DNA of 64,000 nucleotides from Dastarcus helophoroides. Taxonomy: Eukaryota; Arthropoda; Insecta; Coleoptera; Bothrideridae. The position numbers and the translations under genes were made by a program. Positions 45,807 through 55,925 of the stretch are shown piece by piece (position 1 is the first letter of the stretch; the number at the start of each line of letters is the position of its first letter). The notes beneath the pieces are model-generated. The model made no database searches. It was not told the DNA's origin and was given only the letters and a program-made list of their open reading frames with translations. Location: NCBI GenBank assembly GCA_028583605.1, contig CM053328.1, forward strand, positions 6,729,804 to 6,793,803. The letters are read 5' to 3'.

Positions 45807-48240
45807 TTCATTGGCTCGTTCATTTATTTCTTCGTCCGTCCGTTCGTTTGTTCGTTCGATCATGTGTTTTTTCGTTCTGTCGTTTTCATTTGTACGTTTG
45901 TTAGTTTCTTCGTTCGTTCCTTCTTTCATTTATTTGTTCCTTCACTTACTCGCTTGTTCCTTCGTTGGTTAATTCGTTTGTTCGTTCCAAATTTTAACAA
46001 AACTTTTTAATCAAATTATTTATTTTTATTTTGAAACTAAAATTTGGCTTTGTATTCGTTCATTCGTTGCTTCATTGTTTCGTTCTTTCATTCATTCGTT
46101 TGTTCTTTTAATCATTTTTTCGTTCGTGTATTCATTCGTTCCTTCATTCGCTCGTTCGTTCATTCTGTCGTTTGTTTCTTTGTTCATTCTTTCGTTCGTT
46201 CTTTCATTTATTCGTACCTTCGTACTGTTCTTCGTTCGTTTCTTCGTCCGTTCTTTTGTTCGTTCTTTCGTTCAGTTTTTTATTCGTTCCTTCATGCTCT
46301 CGTTCGTTCCTTCATTCTTTCGTTCGTTCGTTCCTTGGTTCGTTTTTTTTCATTCGTTCGTTCGTTCGTTCCAAATTTCGTTGTAAATTAATTATTAGTT
46401 TTAATTTTTGTTATTTTGAAAATTTGGATTTATATTCGCTGGTTCGTTGCGTCATTCGTTCGTTTCTTTGATCCGTTCGTTTCTTGGTTCATTTGTTCTT
46501 TCATTCGTTCGTTCGTTCTTCCTTTCGTTCGTTATTTCGTTCTCTTTGATTCATTCGTTCCTTTATTCGCTCGTTCGTTGTTTCATTTTGTTCATTTTGT
46601 TTCTTCGTTTGTTTATTCAGTCGTTCCTTCGTTCGTTCGTCCTTTCATTTGTTTTTTCGTTCTGTCATTTTCATTCATACGTTTGTTAGTTTCTTCGTTC
46701 GTTCCTTCTTTCATTGGTTTGTTCCTTCACTCTCTCGCTCGTTCGTTCGTTTCTTCGTCCATCCCTTCGTTTGTTTTTCCGTTCTGCCGTTTTCATTTGT
46801 ACGTTTGTTAGTTTCTTCGTTCGTTCCTTCTTGCATTTGTTTGTTCCTTCACTCGCTCGATTGTTCGTTCAAAATTTTGTCAAATTTTTTTAAAACAAAT
46901 TATTTTTATTTTGAAAATAAAATTTGGATTTGTATTCGTTCGTTCGTTGCTTCATTCTTTCGTTCTTTCATTAATTCGTTCTTTTTTTTTCGTTCTTTTA
47001 TTCATTTTTTCGTTCGTTTTTTCATTCGTTCTTTTATTCATTAGTTCATTCACTTGTTCGTTCATTTTTTCGTTTGTTCATTCTTTCGTCTTTCGTCCGT
47101 TCTTTCATTTTTTTCGTTTCTTTGTGCTTTCGTTCGTTCCTTCGTGCTCGCGTGCGTTCCTTCGTTCGTTCGTTCATTCTTTTATTCGTTTCTTCGTGCT
47201 CTCGTTCTTTCCTTCGTTCGTTCGTTCCTTCATTCGTTCTTTCGGTTGTTCTTTCGTTCGTTCTTTAATTTGTCCATTCCTTCATTAGTTCGGTCGTTCG
47301 TTCCAAATTTCAGTAAATCTTTTAAATACATTTGTAGTTTTAATTTTTTTTATTTTGATACTAAAGTTTGGATTTAGATTCGTTCGTTCGTTGCTTTATG
47401 CGTTTTTTCGTTCGTTTTCCCATTCGTTCGTTCATGCTTTCGTTCGTTCGTCATTTCGTTCTTTTATTCATTTGCTCATTCGTTTATTATTTCGTTCGTT
47501 CCTTTATTCGTTCATTCGTTCTTTCATTTGTTCTTTCCTTCATTCCTTCGTTCGTTCTTTCATTTGTTCTTTCGTTAGTTCTTTTATTCGTTCCTTCTAC
47601 CATTCGTTCGTTCGTTCGTATTTTCGTTCGTTCTTGCATTCGTTCTTCCATTCGTTCGTTCCTTCATTAGTTCGCTCGTTCGTTCCAAATTTCGGTAAAT
47701 CTTTTAATAAATTATTAGTTTTTATTTTTTTATTTTGATACTAAAGTTTGGATTTATATTCGTTCGTTGCTTTAGCTTTTTTTCGTTCGTTTTCTCATTC
47801 GTTCGTTCGTTCGTTCGTTCGTTCATCCTTTCGTTCGTTCGTCATTTCGTTCTTTTATTTATTTGCTCATTCGTTTATTATTTCGTTCGTTGCTTTATTC
47901 GTTCATTTGTTCTTTCATTTGTTCGTTCCTTCATTCGTTCGTTCTTTCATTCGTTCTTTCGTTAGTTCTTTTATTCATTCCTTCTACCATTCGTTCGTTT
48001 GTTTCTTCATTCGTTCATCTTTTCGTTCGTTCTTGCATTCGTTCTTCCATTCGTTCGTTCCTTCATTAGTTCGATTGTTCGTTCCAAATTTCAGTAAATC
48101 TTTTTAAATAAATTATTAGTTTTTATTTTTTTATTTTGAAACTAAAATTCGGACTTATTCGTATGTACATTGGTTTATTCGCAAGCTCGTTCTTTTATTC
48201 ATGGATTCCTTTATTCACTCATCGTTGGTTCATTTGTCCG
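45807..48240. repeat. TTCG/TTCA tetranucleotide array in compound units of about 380-500 bp
   Basis: TTCG and TTCA quadruplets dominate. They are broken at about 45987, 46370, 46870, 47303, 47685 and 48083 by a related AT-rich spacer (GTTCCAAATTTCAGTAAATC, then TTATTAGTTTT, TATTTTGAAACTAAAATTTG). The array is therefore a higher-order tandem repeat of spacer plus tetranucleotides, with spacings of 383, 500, 433, 382 and 398. Units at 47303, 47685 and 48083 are the most alike. ORFs here are rich in S, F, R and V and are artefacts. Confidence 0.92.
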
Positions 48241-48249
48241 TCGTTCGTT

Positions 48250-48437
48250 TGTTCTTTACAAAAAATTCAAGATTTTAGAATACAAAATTTGGAAAATTTC
48301 AAAGAATTAAAGTGTTTAAAAAATCAAAATACTTAAAATATCAAAATGTTGAAAAAAATGAAATTTCGAGAAAAAGTCGAATTTTTCAAAATATTAAAAA
48401 AAAACGGTATTTTGATGAAGGATCAAAATTTTTAAAT
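48250..48437. repeat. Short A-type segment
   Basis: ACAAAAAATTCAAGATTTTA followed by A-type motifs. The same segment recurs after TTCG arrays at about 49166 and, more diverged, near 49535 and 49795. It is part of the compound unit in this region. Confidence 0.65.
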
Positions 48438-48547
48438 TAAGTCAATATGTATGCAAGAAGAATGCAACCTAGACTACAAATTCATGCAGCCCTCCAGGCG
48501 TGTATAGTGAATCATAGGTAGCTGAACTACCAACAGTTGAAACACTG

Positions 48548-48556
48548 CGCCACCTA
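48548..48556 (-). promoter_or_regulatory. CTCF-like core motif inside the hammerhead element
   Basis: The minus strand reads AGGTGGCGC, extended to CTAGGTGGCGCA. This is the core reported for insect CTCF. One 9-bp match is weak evidence of binding, but being carried on a mobile element makes it worth noting. Confidence 0.3.
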
Positions 48557-48600
48557 GCGAAGCGGTTGCTCTCTAGGAGAGTTCCCAGAAGACAAGGATT

Positions 48601-48756
48601 CTATAATGCACAGACCAATAGGTTTGAACATTTATTAGATTCGAAGTTTGGAAACCAAATACCGGTTTCGATCTTGTTAGATCTCGTCAGTTTGGTATTT
48701 GGTTTCCAAACTTCGAATCTAATAAATGTTCAAACCTATTGGTCTGTGCATTATAG
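48601..48756. repeat. Perfect 63-bp inverted repeat around the ribozyme core
   Basis: Bases 48601-48663 are exactly the reverse complement of 48694-48756, with a 30-base spacer. In the full hairpin the ribozyme core sits in the loop and the CCAAATACC segment pairs with GGTATTTGG. In the ribozyme fold a 7-base slip occurs next to the core. Two exclusive RNA folds are therefore possible. Confidence 0.95.
48646..48711 (-). ncRNA. Type I hammerhead ribozyme
   Basis: Read on the minus strand, the core is CTGACGA, stem II GATC/GATC with loop TAACAA, then GAA, a palindromic minimal stem III ACCGGT and cleavage residue A. This gives a GUA site between + positions 48660 and 48659. Stem I inner helix is CCAAA (48695-48691) with TTTGG (48659-48655). 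A 7-base bulge CCAAATA (48702-48696) separates it from the outer helix GTTTGGAAA (48711-48703) with TTTCCAAAC (48654-48646). All invariant core bases are present. The bulge facing loop II is where type I hammerheads make stabilising tertiary contacts. The loopless 3-bp stem III resembles the minimal hammerheads of Penelope-like elements and retrozymes, which often act best as dimers. Cleavage activity is not shown. Confidence 0.85.
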
Positions 48757-48768
48757 TAAGTCAATATG

Positions 48769-49170
48769 GTTCGTTCCTTCATTCGCTCATTCGTTTAATA
48801 TTTCGTTCATTCTTTCTTTCATACGTTTGTTCCTTCTCCGTTCGTTCGTTCTTTTATTCGTTCATTCTACCATTCTTGCGTTCGTTCGTTTCTTCATCCG
48901 TTCGTTCTTGCGTTCATTTTTTCATTCGTTCGTCTTTTCGTTCGTTCTTGCATTCATTCTTCCATTCATTCGTTCCTTCATTAGTCCGATCGTTCGTTTC
49001 AAATTTCACTAAATTTTTTAAAATAAGTTATTAGTTTTAATTTTTTTTTGAAACTAAAATTCGAATGTATTCATTTGTTCATTGCATCATTCGCAAGTTC
49101 GTTCTTTCATCATTCGTTCATTCATTCATCGTTCGTTCATTCATCCGTCGTCCGTTTGTTCTCTACAAAA
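48769..49170. repeat. TTCG/TTCA array resumed after the insertion
   Basis: Quadruplet arrays continue directly from the right target duplication. The AT spacer of the compound unit recurs at about 48998-49065. This shows the hammerhead element landed inside a pre-existing compound repeat. Confidence 0.85.
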
Positions 49171-49301
49171 AATTCAAGATTTTATAATACGAAATTTGTA
49201 AAATTTCAAAGAATGAAAGTTTTCAAAAAAATCAAAATTCTTAAAATGTCAAAATTGAAATTTCGAGAAAAAGCCGAAGTTTGCAAAATATTTAAAAAAC
49301 G

Positions 49302-49530
49302 TTCAGTCAGTCAAATAGTCGGTCAGTCAGTCAGTCAGTCAATTTGTTAGGTAATTAGTTAGTTAATCAGTTAGTTAATTGGTTAATTAGTTAGTTAAGT
49401 AGTTAGTTAAGTAGTTGGTCAAGTAGTTAGTTAATTAGTTAGTTAAGTAGTTATGTAATTATTTAATTAAGTAGTTATTTAATTAGTCAATTAAATACAG
49501 TTAAGTAGTTAGTTAATTAGTTAGATCGTT
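49302..49530. repeat. (GTCA)n then (GTTA)n tetranucleotide tract
   Basis: CAGTCAGTCA repeats at about 49302-49341 pass into GTTAGTTAATTAGTTA and GTAGTTAGTTAA repeats to about 49530. Adjacent quadruplet families change one base at a time across the region (TTCC, TTCG, GTCA, GTTA). Confidence 0.9.
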
Positions 49531-49539
49531 CGTTCGTTG

Positions 49540-50780
49540 CGAAAACATTAAGATTTCAAATGCAACATTTGGAAGTAAGACGAAATTTTCAAAGAATGAA
49601 AATTTTCAAAACTTGAAATTTTGAAAGTCAAAATCTTTAAAAATTCGAAATTTTTAAAATGTCAAAATGTTGGAAAGTAATTAATGTTCGAGAAAAAGTC
49701 GAAATTTTAAAAAAATCTAAATCAAAATTTTGAAAAAAGTCAGCAGTTTGGTAAAGAATCGAAATTTTTAAACTAAGTTCACATTTCGTTCGTTACAAAA
49801 AATTTAATATACAAAATTTGGAAAATGGTCGAACTTTTTAAAGTCAGTATTTTCAAAACTTGAAGTTTTGAAAAAGGTTGAAATTTTCAGAATGCTAAAA
49901 TGTTGAAAAAAAATGAAAAAAGAAATATAAATCGCTAGAAAAAGTCGCAATTTTAAAAATATATAAATCAGAATTCTAAAATAAGGTCTAAAATAAAGGA
50001 TCAAAGTTATTAAACTAAATCAATATTTTAAGAAAAGTTGAAAGCTTGAAAAAAGTGGAAATTTTGAATAAAATCGGTATCATTGGAAATTTTGAGTAAA
50101 ACTGGAAATTTTCGATAAGACTGGAAATATCGAAAATTTCGAAATTTTCATTCGTATGATCAAAATATACAAAAAGTTAAAATCTGGAACAGTCTAAACT
50201 TTAAAAAAAGTCACTTTTTCGAAAATAAGAATTTAAAAAAATAAGGAGCGACAATTTTCCAGGCATTAAGTCAAAATTTATAAAAGGTCAGTTTTGAGAA
50301 AAGGTCGAAATATAAAAACCAGAATTTTCAGGAAAGTTCAAAATCCAAAAAAGGGTCAGAATTTTCAAAAACCACTTAAACAACATTAAACATTTTGAGA
50401 AAAAGTTAAAAATGGGGATTTGAAAATATTGGAAATTTTGAAATGTCGAATTTGTTTAAAAACAGTCAAAATATACAAAAAGGGCAAATTTTCGAGATAA
50501 AGTCGAAATTTTCACAAAAAGTCAAAATTTAAGAAAGCGAAATTGTCGAAATTTTCAGTCATAATCAACAAACCAAGTTTTGAAAAAGGAGAAATTTTCA
50601 CTACAAAAATTATCAGAAAAAATGTCGAAGAGTTTGAAAGAATTTTTAGAAAAAGCCATATTTACAGAAAAAAGGCGAAATCTTTGGAAAATTCAGATTT
50701 TGAAAAAGTTGATTCTATTAGAAGTCGAAGAAAAAGTCAAAATTTAAGAAACGTGTTAGAGCAACATTTGTTGTGTTTTT
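49540..50780. repeat. A-type low-complexity block
   Basis: A-rich GAAATTTTGAAAAA and AAAGTCGAAATTT motifs. Short frames at 50543-50914 are K/N/F-rich and end in an (AAT)n tract. They are not supported as genes. Confidence 0.65.
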
Positions 50781-50826
50781 TTAATCTTTTTTGGTTTCAG
50801 GGGACGAGATTTGTATTTCAATTTTT
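50781..50826. mobile_element. Single arm of the foldback seen at 42134-42262
   Basis: TTAATCTTTTTTGGTTTCAG, then GGGGACGAGATTTGTATTTC, matches the reverse complement of the left arm at 42134-42178 over its length with few differences. No second arm is nearby. Confidence 0.65.
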
Positions 50827-50860
50827 GAAGATAACCAAGGATCAGTTCGTTCTACCAAAA

Positions 50861-50884
50861 AATAATAATAATAATAATAATAAT
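50861..50884. repeat. (AAT)n microsatellite, about 7 units
   Basis: Uninterrupted AAT repeats immediately after a short A-run. Confidence 0.9.
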
Positions 50885-50989
50885 GTTCAAAAAGGTGAAA
50901 ACTTCGGAAAATAGTCGAAATTTAAAAAATATAGAAATGTTCAATAAAATTTTAAAAAAATGCAGATTTTGTGACATTAAACATATTGG

Positions 50990-52245
50990 GCAATCAAGTG
51001 GTATAAATGCAAGTATGTTTTTGAAAATCGTTTTCCCCTTTAAACCAATTTTTTTTTCTGATTATTTTTCATCTTTTCCAGTTAAAATGGCACAAATTGC
51101 ACAAGAATTTTGGATTGGCCACGTAGTTATATTTCAGTTTTGAAGAGCAAAATAGTAGGACATAAAAGAATGCCATTTTTGCACTTTATGACATAAACTG
51201 TTTATTTATAAATCAATTTGCAAATAAAACAATTTTATTGTTTTTGCTACAGATACTCTCTCACGTACCCTTTGCGTTAAAAAAAATTACCATCAGTATT
51301 CTTCGCATTAATAATATATCTCCTAAATACAATAGGGGGCTTGGTTAGGCCCGCAATAAACAGTGATTAAAAATAAAAGAATATCCCCATGTAGGGTGAA
51401 CGTACAAGGGTTGATTGTCGGCATCATTCAGCTTATACCTAAAATCGATAGAAAAGTCCTTGTGCAGACAGTATGCCATAGCGAGCAAGCGTATACGGCC
51501 AACTTTCCGTATTCGATTTGTGCCGTTTTGGCAACGCCGCAGAACGTTGGGTGTGAATGCTGCCTTTTTAGCAATTTTAGCATCAGTTTCAATCCCATTT
51601 CTAATATTTCATCACGAAAACGCAATTTTAATTAAAGATGCAACCCTCCATGCTTAACGCATCCAGCTGAATTTCTACAGATTTTTATACTAGTTACAGT
51701 CATACTGTTATTTATTCTAAACAGACACTTTTTTTCATAAAAGTCGTTCGCAGTGGCAGGGGTTTTAATAAATATATTCGTTAGTGAACTTTTTTAGTGG
51801 ACAATTAAAAAATTCTATTTACTTTATTTACTTTGATTTAATTTTTTTACCACGTGTTCCCCGCATCACGTGTATTTTTTGATTAATTTTGAAGCAGGTT
51901 GTATAAAATGTAGGTAGAGCTATGAGAAGGAAATATTTGTGTTCGTCAGGTGCCCCGATGGTCGAAAACCATTATCACAAAGGAAGAAAAAACGTAAATA
52001 AAATCACTGAAACGGGACATGGTGTTGGCCTGAAACAGATGGTCTGTGAACAAAGGAACATTATACCATCAGCCAGCAACCCAAGAGCAGACAGACATTA
52101 AAGATATAATGACTTTCGAAACGCAAGCTTATACAACGTTGAATTCCGAGTAAAAAGTCTTTTTCGTGCGAAGCACCCTACTTGGTAAACTGCAAGTTAC
52201 CACTACGACCTCGCAGAACTGCTACAAATAAAATGAACAATTTTT
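50990..52245. other. Unique island with one coding-like patch, unassigned
   Basis: Normal-complexity DNA follows the A-type block. At 51363-51660 overlapping frames of 65-90 codons are open on both strands and composition is less AT-rich. One + frame has a hydrophobic stretch (GVNAAFLAILASVSIPFLIF) and could be a decayed copy of a small membrane protein. The frames conflict and no splice sites or start context settle it. Other GC-richer patches lie at 51930-52110. Confidence 0.35.
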
Positions 52246-52249
52246 CATA

Positions 52250-54356
52250 AAAAGCCTAAATTTTGGAAATGACTGAATTTGCCAAAATGTCCAAATTTTC
52301 ATAGAAAGTTAAAGTTTCCAAAAAACGGAGATTTTCAAAAAACGTCAAAAGATTTGAATTTTGAAAAAGTCGATAATTTCGAACATTCTTTTCAAAAAGT
52401 ACCGAAATTTACGAAAAAATTTGTAATTTGGGAAAAATTTGTTTCGAATTTGAACTGGAGATTTCTACGTTAATGTTGCCTTTTCCAAAAAAAAAAATGT
52501 AAAACGTTTGAACTTAATGTTGAAAGGTTCAAGAAAGGTGAAAATTTCGATAACCTTAATATTTAGTGGAAAAAATTATGGAATCTTCGAGTTTCAAGTT
52601 TAAGTAGAGAAAAAAAGTACAAATTTTGAAAGGTAATCTACGTTTTAAGATAGTATTTCCATAAAACTTGGAATTTCAACTCAAAACGAAATATGTTGCA
52701 ATTTTAGAAAACGAAATTTTCGAAAAAGTGGAAGTTTTAGAAAAAGTCGAAATTTAGAAAATAAGACAAAATTTTCAAAAGACTATCGAAATTTTAAACA
52801 TTTCAAAAAGTCAAGTCGAAATTTGGAAAAACTTTAACTTTTAAAAGAAGTTGAAATTTTGGAAAACGATAAGATTTCAAATTGGTCAAGATTTTGAAAT
52901 AATTTCGAGCTTAAAAATGTATAAATGTTTGCTCACATTTTCCTAAAAAAAAATAACCGACTGTTTCGAAAAACCTTTATATTGAATAAAAGCCAAAATT
53001 ATCAGAAAAGTTCAAATTTTGAAAATTGATAGAAATTATCAAAAGTTCAACTTTTGAAAAAAATTAAAATTTTAAAGCTACAATTTTCCAAACAAAGGTC
53101 TAAATTTTGAAAAATGTCTGAATTTGGAAAAATGTCCAAATTTTCAATTCATAGAAGGTTACAGCTTTCAAAAACGGAGACTTTTAAAAAAACGTCGAAA
53201 AATTTGAATTTTGAAAAAATCGATAATCTTCGAACATTCTAATATTTCAAAAAGTGGCGTGATTTTCGAAAAAATTTGTATAATTTGGAAAAAATTGGTT
53301 TCAAATTTGAACTGGAAATTTCCATATTAACGTTGACTTTTCCAAAAAAAGTAAAACCTTTGAATTTTAACTTTAAAGTTTTCAAAAAAAGGTGAAAATT
53401 TCGATAACCTTAAATTTAGTGAAAAATATTGTGGAATTTTCGAGTTTAAAAAATTCAAGTTAAAGTAGAGTTTTTAGAAAAAAAGGTACACATTTTGAAA
53501 GGTTAAATATAAAAAAAAAGTAAAACGTTTGAACTTACTATTGAAAGGTTCAAAAAAGGTGAAAATTTCGATAACCTTAATATTTAGTGGGAGAAATTCT
53601 GGAATCTTCGAGTTGCAAGTTGAAGTAGAGAAAAAAAGTACACATTTTGAAAGGTAATCTACGTTTTAAAATAATATTTCCATAAAACTTGGAATTTAAA
53701 CTCAAAACGAAATATTAAAGATATTTCAAATTTTGGAAATGGTCGAAAATTTTGAAGCTACAATTTTCGAAAAAAGTTCTAAAATTTTGAAAATGTCTGA
53801 ATTTGGAAAAGTGCCCAAATTTTCATAGAAAGTAAAGTTTCCAAAAAAAACGGAGATTTTTGAAAAACTTTGAAAAATTTGAAAATTTAAAAATATCGAT
53901 AATTTCGAATATTCTCAAATTTGTACTTTGGAAAAAAATTTGTAAAAATTGAACTGGCAATTTCCATGTTAACGTAGACTTTTCCAAACAGGAAGGTGAA
54001 AGTTTTCAAAAAATCTCGAAAAATTTGAATTTTAAAAAAATCGATAATTTCGAACATTCTAAAATTTCAAAAGGTAGCGAATGTTACGAAAAAATTTGTA
54101 ATTTGGGAAATATTTTTTTCGAATTTAAACTGGAAATTTTCATGTTAACGTTGGCTTTTCCAAAAAAAGTAAAAGCTTTGAACTTAATTTGAAAATTTCA
54201 AAAAGAGGTGAAAATTTCGATAAGCTTAATATTTAATAAACAAAATTCTGGAATTTTTTAGTTTAAAAGTCGAGTCATCTCTAGTTTAAATTTGAATCCG
54301 AAAAAAGATTTGACGTGGTGAAAGGAATTTGAATTTTTTTTAAGTCTCTTTTTGAG
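52250..54356. repeat. A-type block with tandem units sharing a long landmark series
   Basis: Units contain CGATAATTTCGAACATTCT (52371, 53220, 53897, 54042), then ATTTGTAATTTGGGAAAAA, GAACTGGAAATTTCCATG, TTAACGTTGACTTTTCC and GTGAAAATTTCGATAACCTT. The series is kept in the same order in each copy, so these are diverged copies of one sequence. The segment AAATAACCGACTGTTTCGAA at about 52963 matches sequence near 56098. Confidence 0.8.
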
Positions 54357-54497
54357 AAAATATCGATATTTAAAGTTTTAATTTTAGAATTAGAGAGAAA
54401 GGTTTGATAAGAAAAAGACAAACATTTTTTGTTTGTCTTTTTCTTATCAAACCTTTCTCTCTAATTCTAAAATTAAAACTTTAAATATCAATATTTT
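54357..54497. repeat. Near-perfect palindrome, 67-bp arms, 7-base loop
   Basis: Arms 54357-54423 and 54431-54497 pair with one mismatch (54364 with 54490) around the loop ATTTTTT. The + strand composition changes from A-type to T-type at the centre. Confidence 0.95.
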
Positions 54498-55640
54498 TGT
54501 AAAAAATGTCTACATTTAGAATAAAACACAAATTTGTAAAACAATGAAATTATCGATTTCTTCAAAATTCAAAATTTCAATGGTTTTTGAAAATCTCGAT
54601 TTTTTGGGAAACTTTAACTTTCTATGAAAATGTTTAATCATTTTGTTTAACATTTCTACGACCCACTTTGGAAATTAAAAATTCCTATGAAAATTGTGGA
54701 ATTTTTCCGAATTCAGAAATTATTCAAAATTATAATCTTTTTTGGAAACTGGAATGAATTTGAAAATTTATTTTAGAAATTTTGAAATGTCACTCTTCCA
54801 ATTTTCAGTTTGAAAGGAAATTCTGAATTTTAAGAAAATCAAAAATTAGGAAAATTAATAAGTCGAATTTTTCGAAAATCCATATATTAAAAAAAATCCA
54901 AAATTATCGGATTGTCTAACTTTTGAAAAGTTAAAATTTTGGAAATCAAAATTTCCAAAGGGTAACACTTTCCAGTTTTTTAAGTTTCGAAATTTTCACC
55001 TCCTTTTTAAACTTTCAAGTTTAAGTTCAAAAGTTTAACTTTTTTTTTTTGAAAAAGTCAACGTTAACGTGATAATTATCAGTTTAAATTCGAAACAAAT
55101 TTTTTCCAAATTACAATTTTTTTCGAAAATTTTGCTACTTTTTGAAATTTTAGAATAAATGAAATTATCGATTTTTTCAAAATTCAAATTTTTCGATGTT
55201 TTTTGAAAATCTCTGTTTTTTGGAAACTTAACTTTTTATGAAAATTTGGATATTTTTCCAAATTCAGACATTTTCCAAATTCAGACCTTTTTTTGGAAAA
55301 TCGTAGCTTCAGAATTTTGGACCATTTCCAAAATTTCAGCTTTTTTTGAAAATTTCGGGTTTTTAAAAATATTTCGAGATGTTGGAAAATTTTAACTTTC
55401 TTTGTAAATTTCGATTCTAAAATTTTGACTTTTTTAAAATTTCGACCTTTTTGAAAATTCGGCTTATTTTTTAAAATTTTAACTTCGAAAATTTTAAAGT
55501 TTTTAAACATTTCCTCTTATTTTCAATTTTTCAATCTTATTTTGTAATTTCGAGTTTTTCGACAATTCCACATTTTTCTGCTGTTTTTAAAAGTTTCGGC
55601 AATTTTTCACAATATCGACTACATTTTAAAAAATTATAAA
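54498..55640. repeat. T-type block, inverted copy of the flanking A-type units
   Basis: The landmark series of the 52250-54356 units appears here reverse-complemented: AGTCAACGTTAACGTGATAA near 55066, TTTTTCCAAATTACAATTTT near 55101, AATGAAATTATCGATTTTTT near 55157 and again near 54543. This block is therefore an inverted member of the same unit family. Confidence 0.8.
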
Positions 55641-55925
55641 ATGTATTCTAAATTAGAAATCATAAAATGTAGTCGAAATTATGCAAAATGTAGAAACTTT
55701 TACAAAAAAACCGAAACTTTAAAATGTTGCAATTTTGAACAATGTAAAATTGTTGGAAAACTCGAAATTACAAAATAAGATTGAAAAATTCGAAAATTAG
55801 ACGAAATTTTCAAAAAATTTCAAATTTTCGAAGCCAAAATTAAAAAAAAAGACGAAATTTTCAAAAAAGTCGAAATTTCAAAAAAAGTCAAAATTTTGGA
55901 TCAAAATTTACAAAGAAAGTTAAAA
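55370..55925. repeat. Large diverged palindrome centred near 55645
   Basis: The left side (GTTGGAAAATTTTAACTTTC, TTTGTAATTTCGAGTTTTTC, GACTACATTTTA at 55617-55628) is matched on the right by reverse-complement sequence (TAAAATGTAGTC at 55663-55674, GAAAACTCGAAATTACAAAA, TTTACAAAGAAAGTTAAAAT near 55907). Arms extend at least 270 bp with substitutions and small indels. Composition changes from T-type back to A-type at its centre. Confidence 0.85.

Larger units (their letters stand above)
48438..48768 (-). mobile_element. 307-bp hammerhead-bearing retroelement-like insertion with 12-bp target duplications
   Basis: TAAGTCAATATG occurs at 48438-48449 and again at 48757-48768. The 307 bp between (48450-48756) are far less AT-rich than the surroundings and interrupt the A-type/TTCG context. 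The right half is a 63-bp perfect inverted repeat (48601-48663 and 48694-48756) around a 30-base spacer that holds a hammerhead ribozyme core on the minus strand. The left half contains GCGCCACCTAGCG (48548-48560). There is no ORF. Variable-length duplications around 12 bp plus a type I hammerhead with a tiny stem III fit a Penelope-like element terminal repeat or a retrozyme-like non-autonomous retroelement. The family assignment is an inference. Confidence 0.82.

Noticed and set aside
44584..48107. Long FLPS, KEGR and SFVRS repeat frames
   Set aside because: They are translations of TTCC and TTCG/TTCA quadruplets, open on both strands and in several frames, with no start context or splice signals.
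51363..51660. Coding-like patch with a faint resemblance to the cytochrome oxidase subunit 7C membrane helix (PFLIFHH)
   Set aside because: The resemblance covers only a few residues of a hydrophobic helix, needs a frameshift upstream, and frames on the opposite strand are equally open. A translated search would be decisive.
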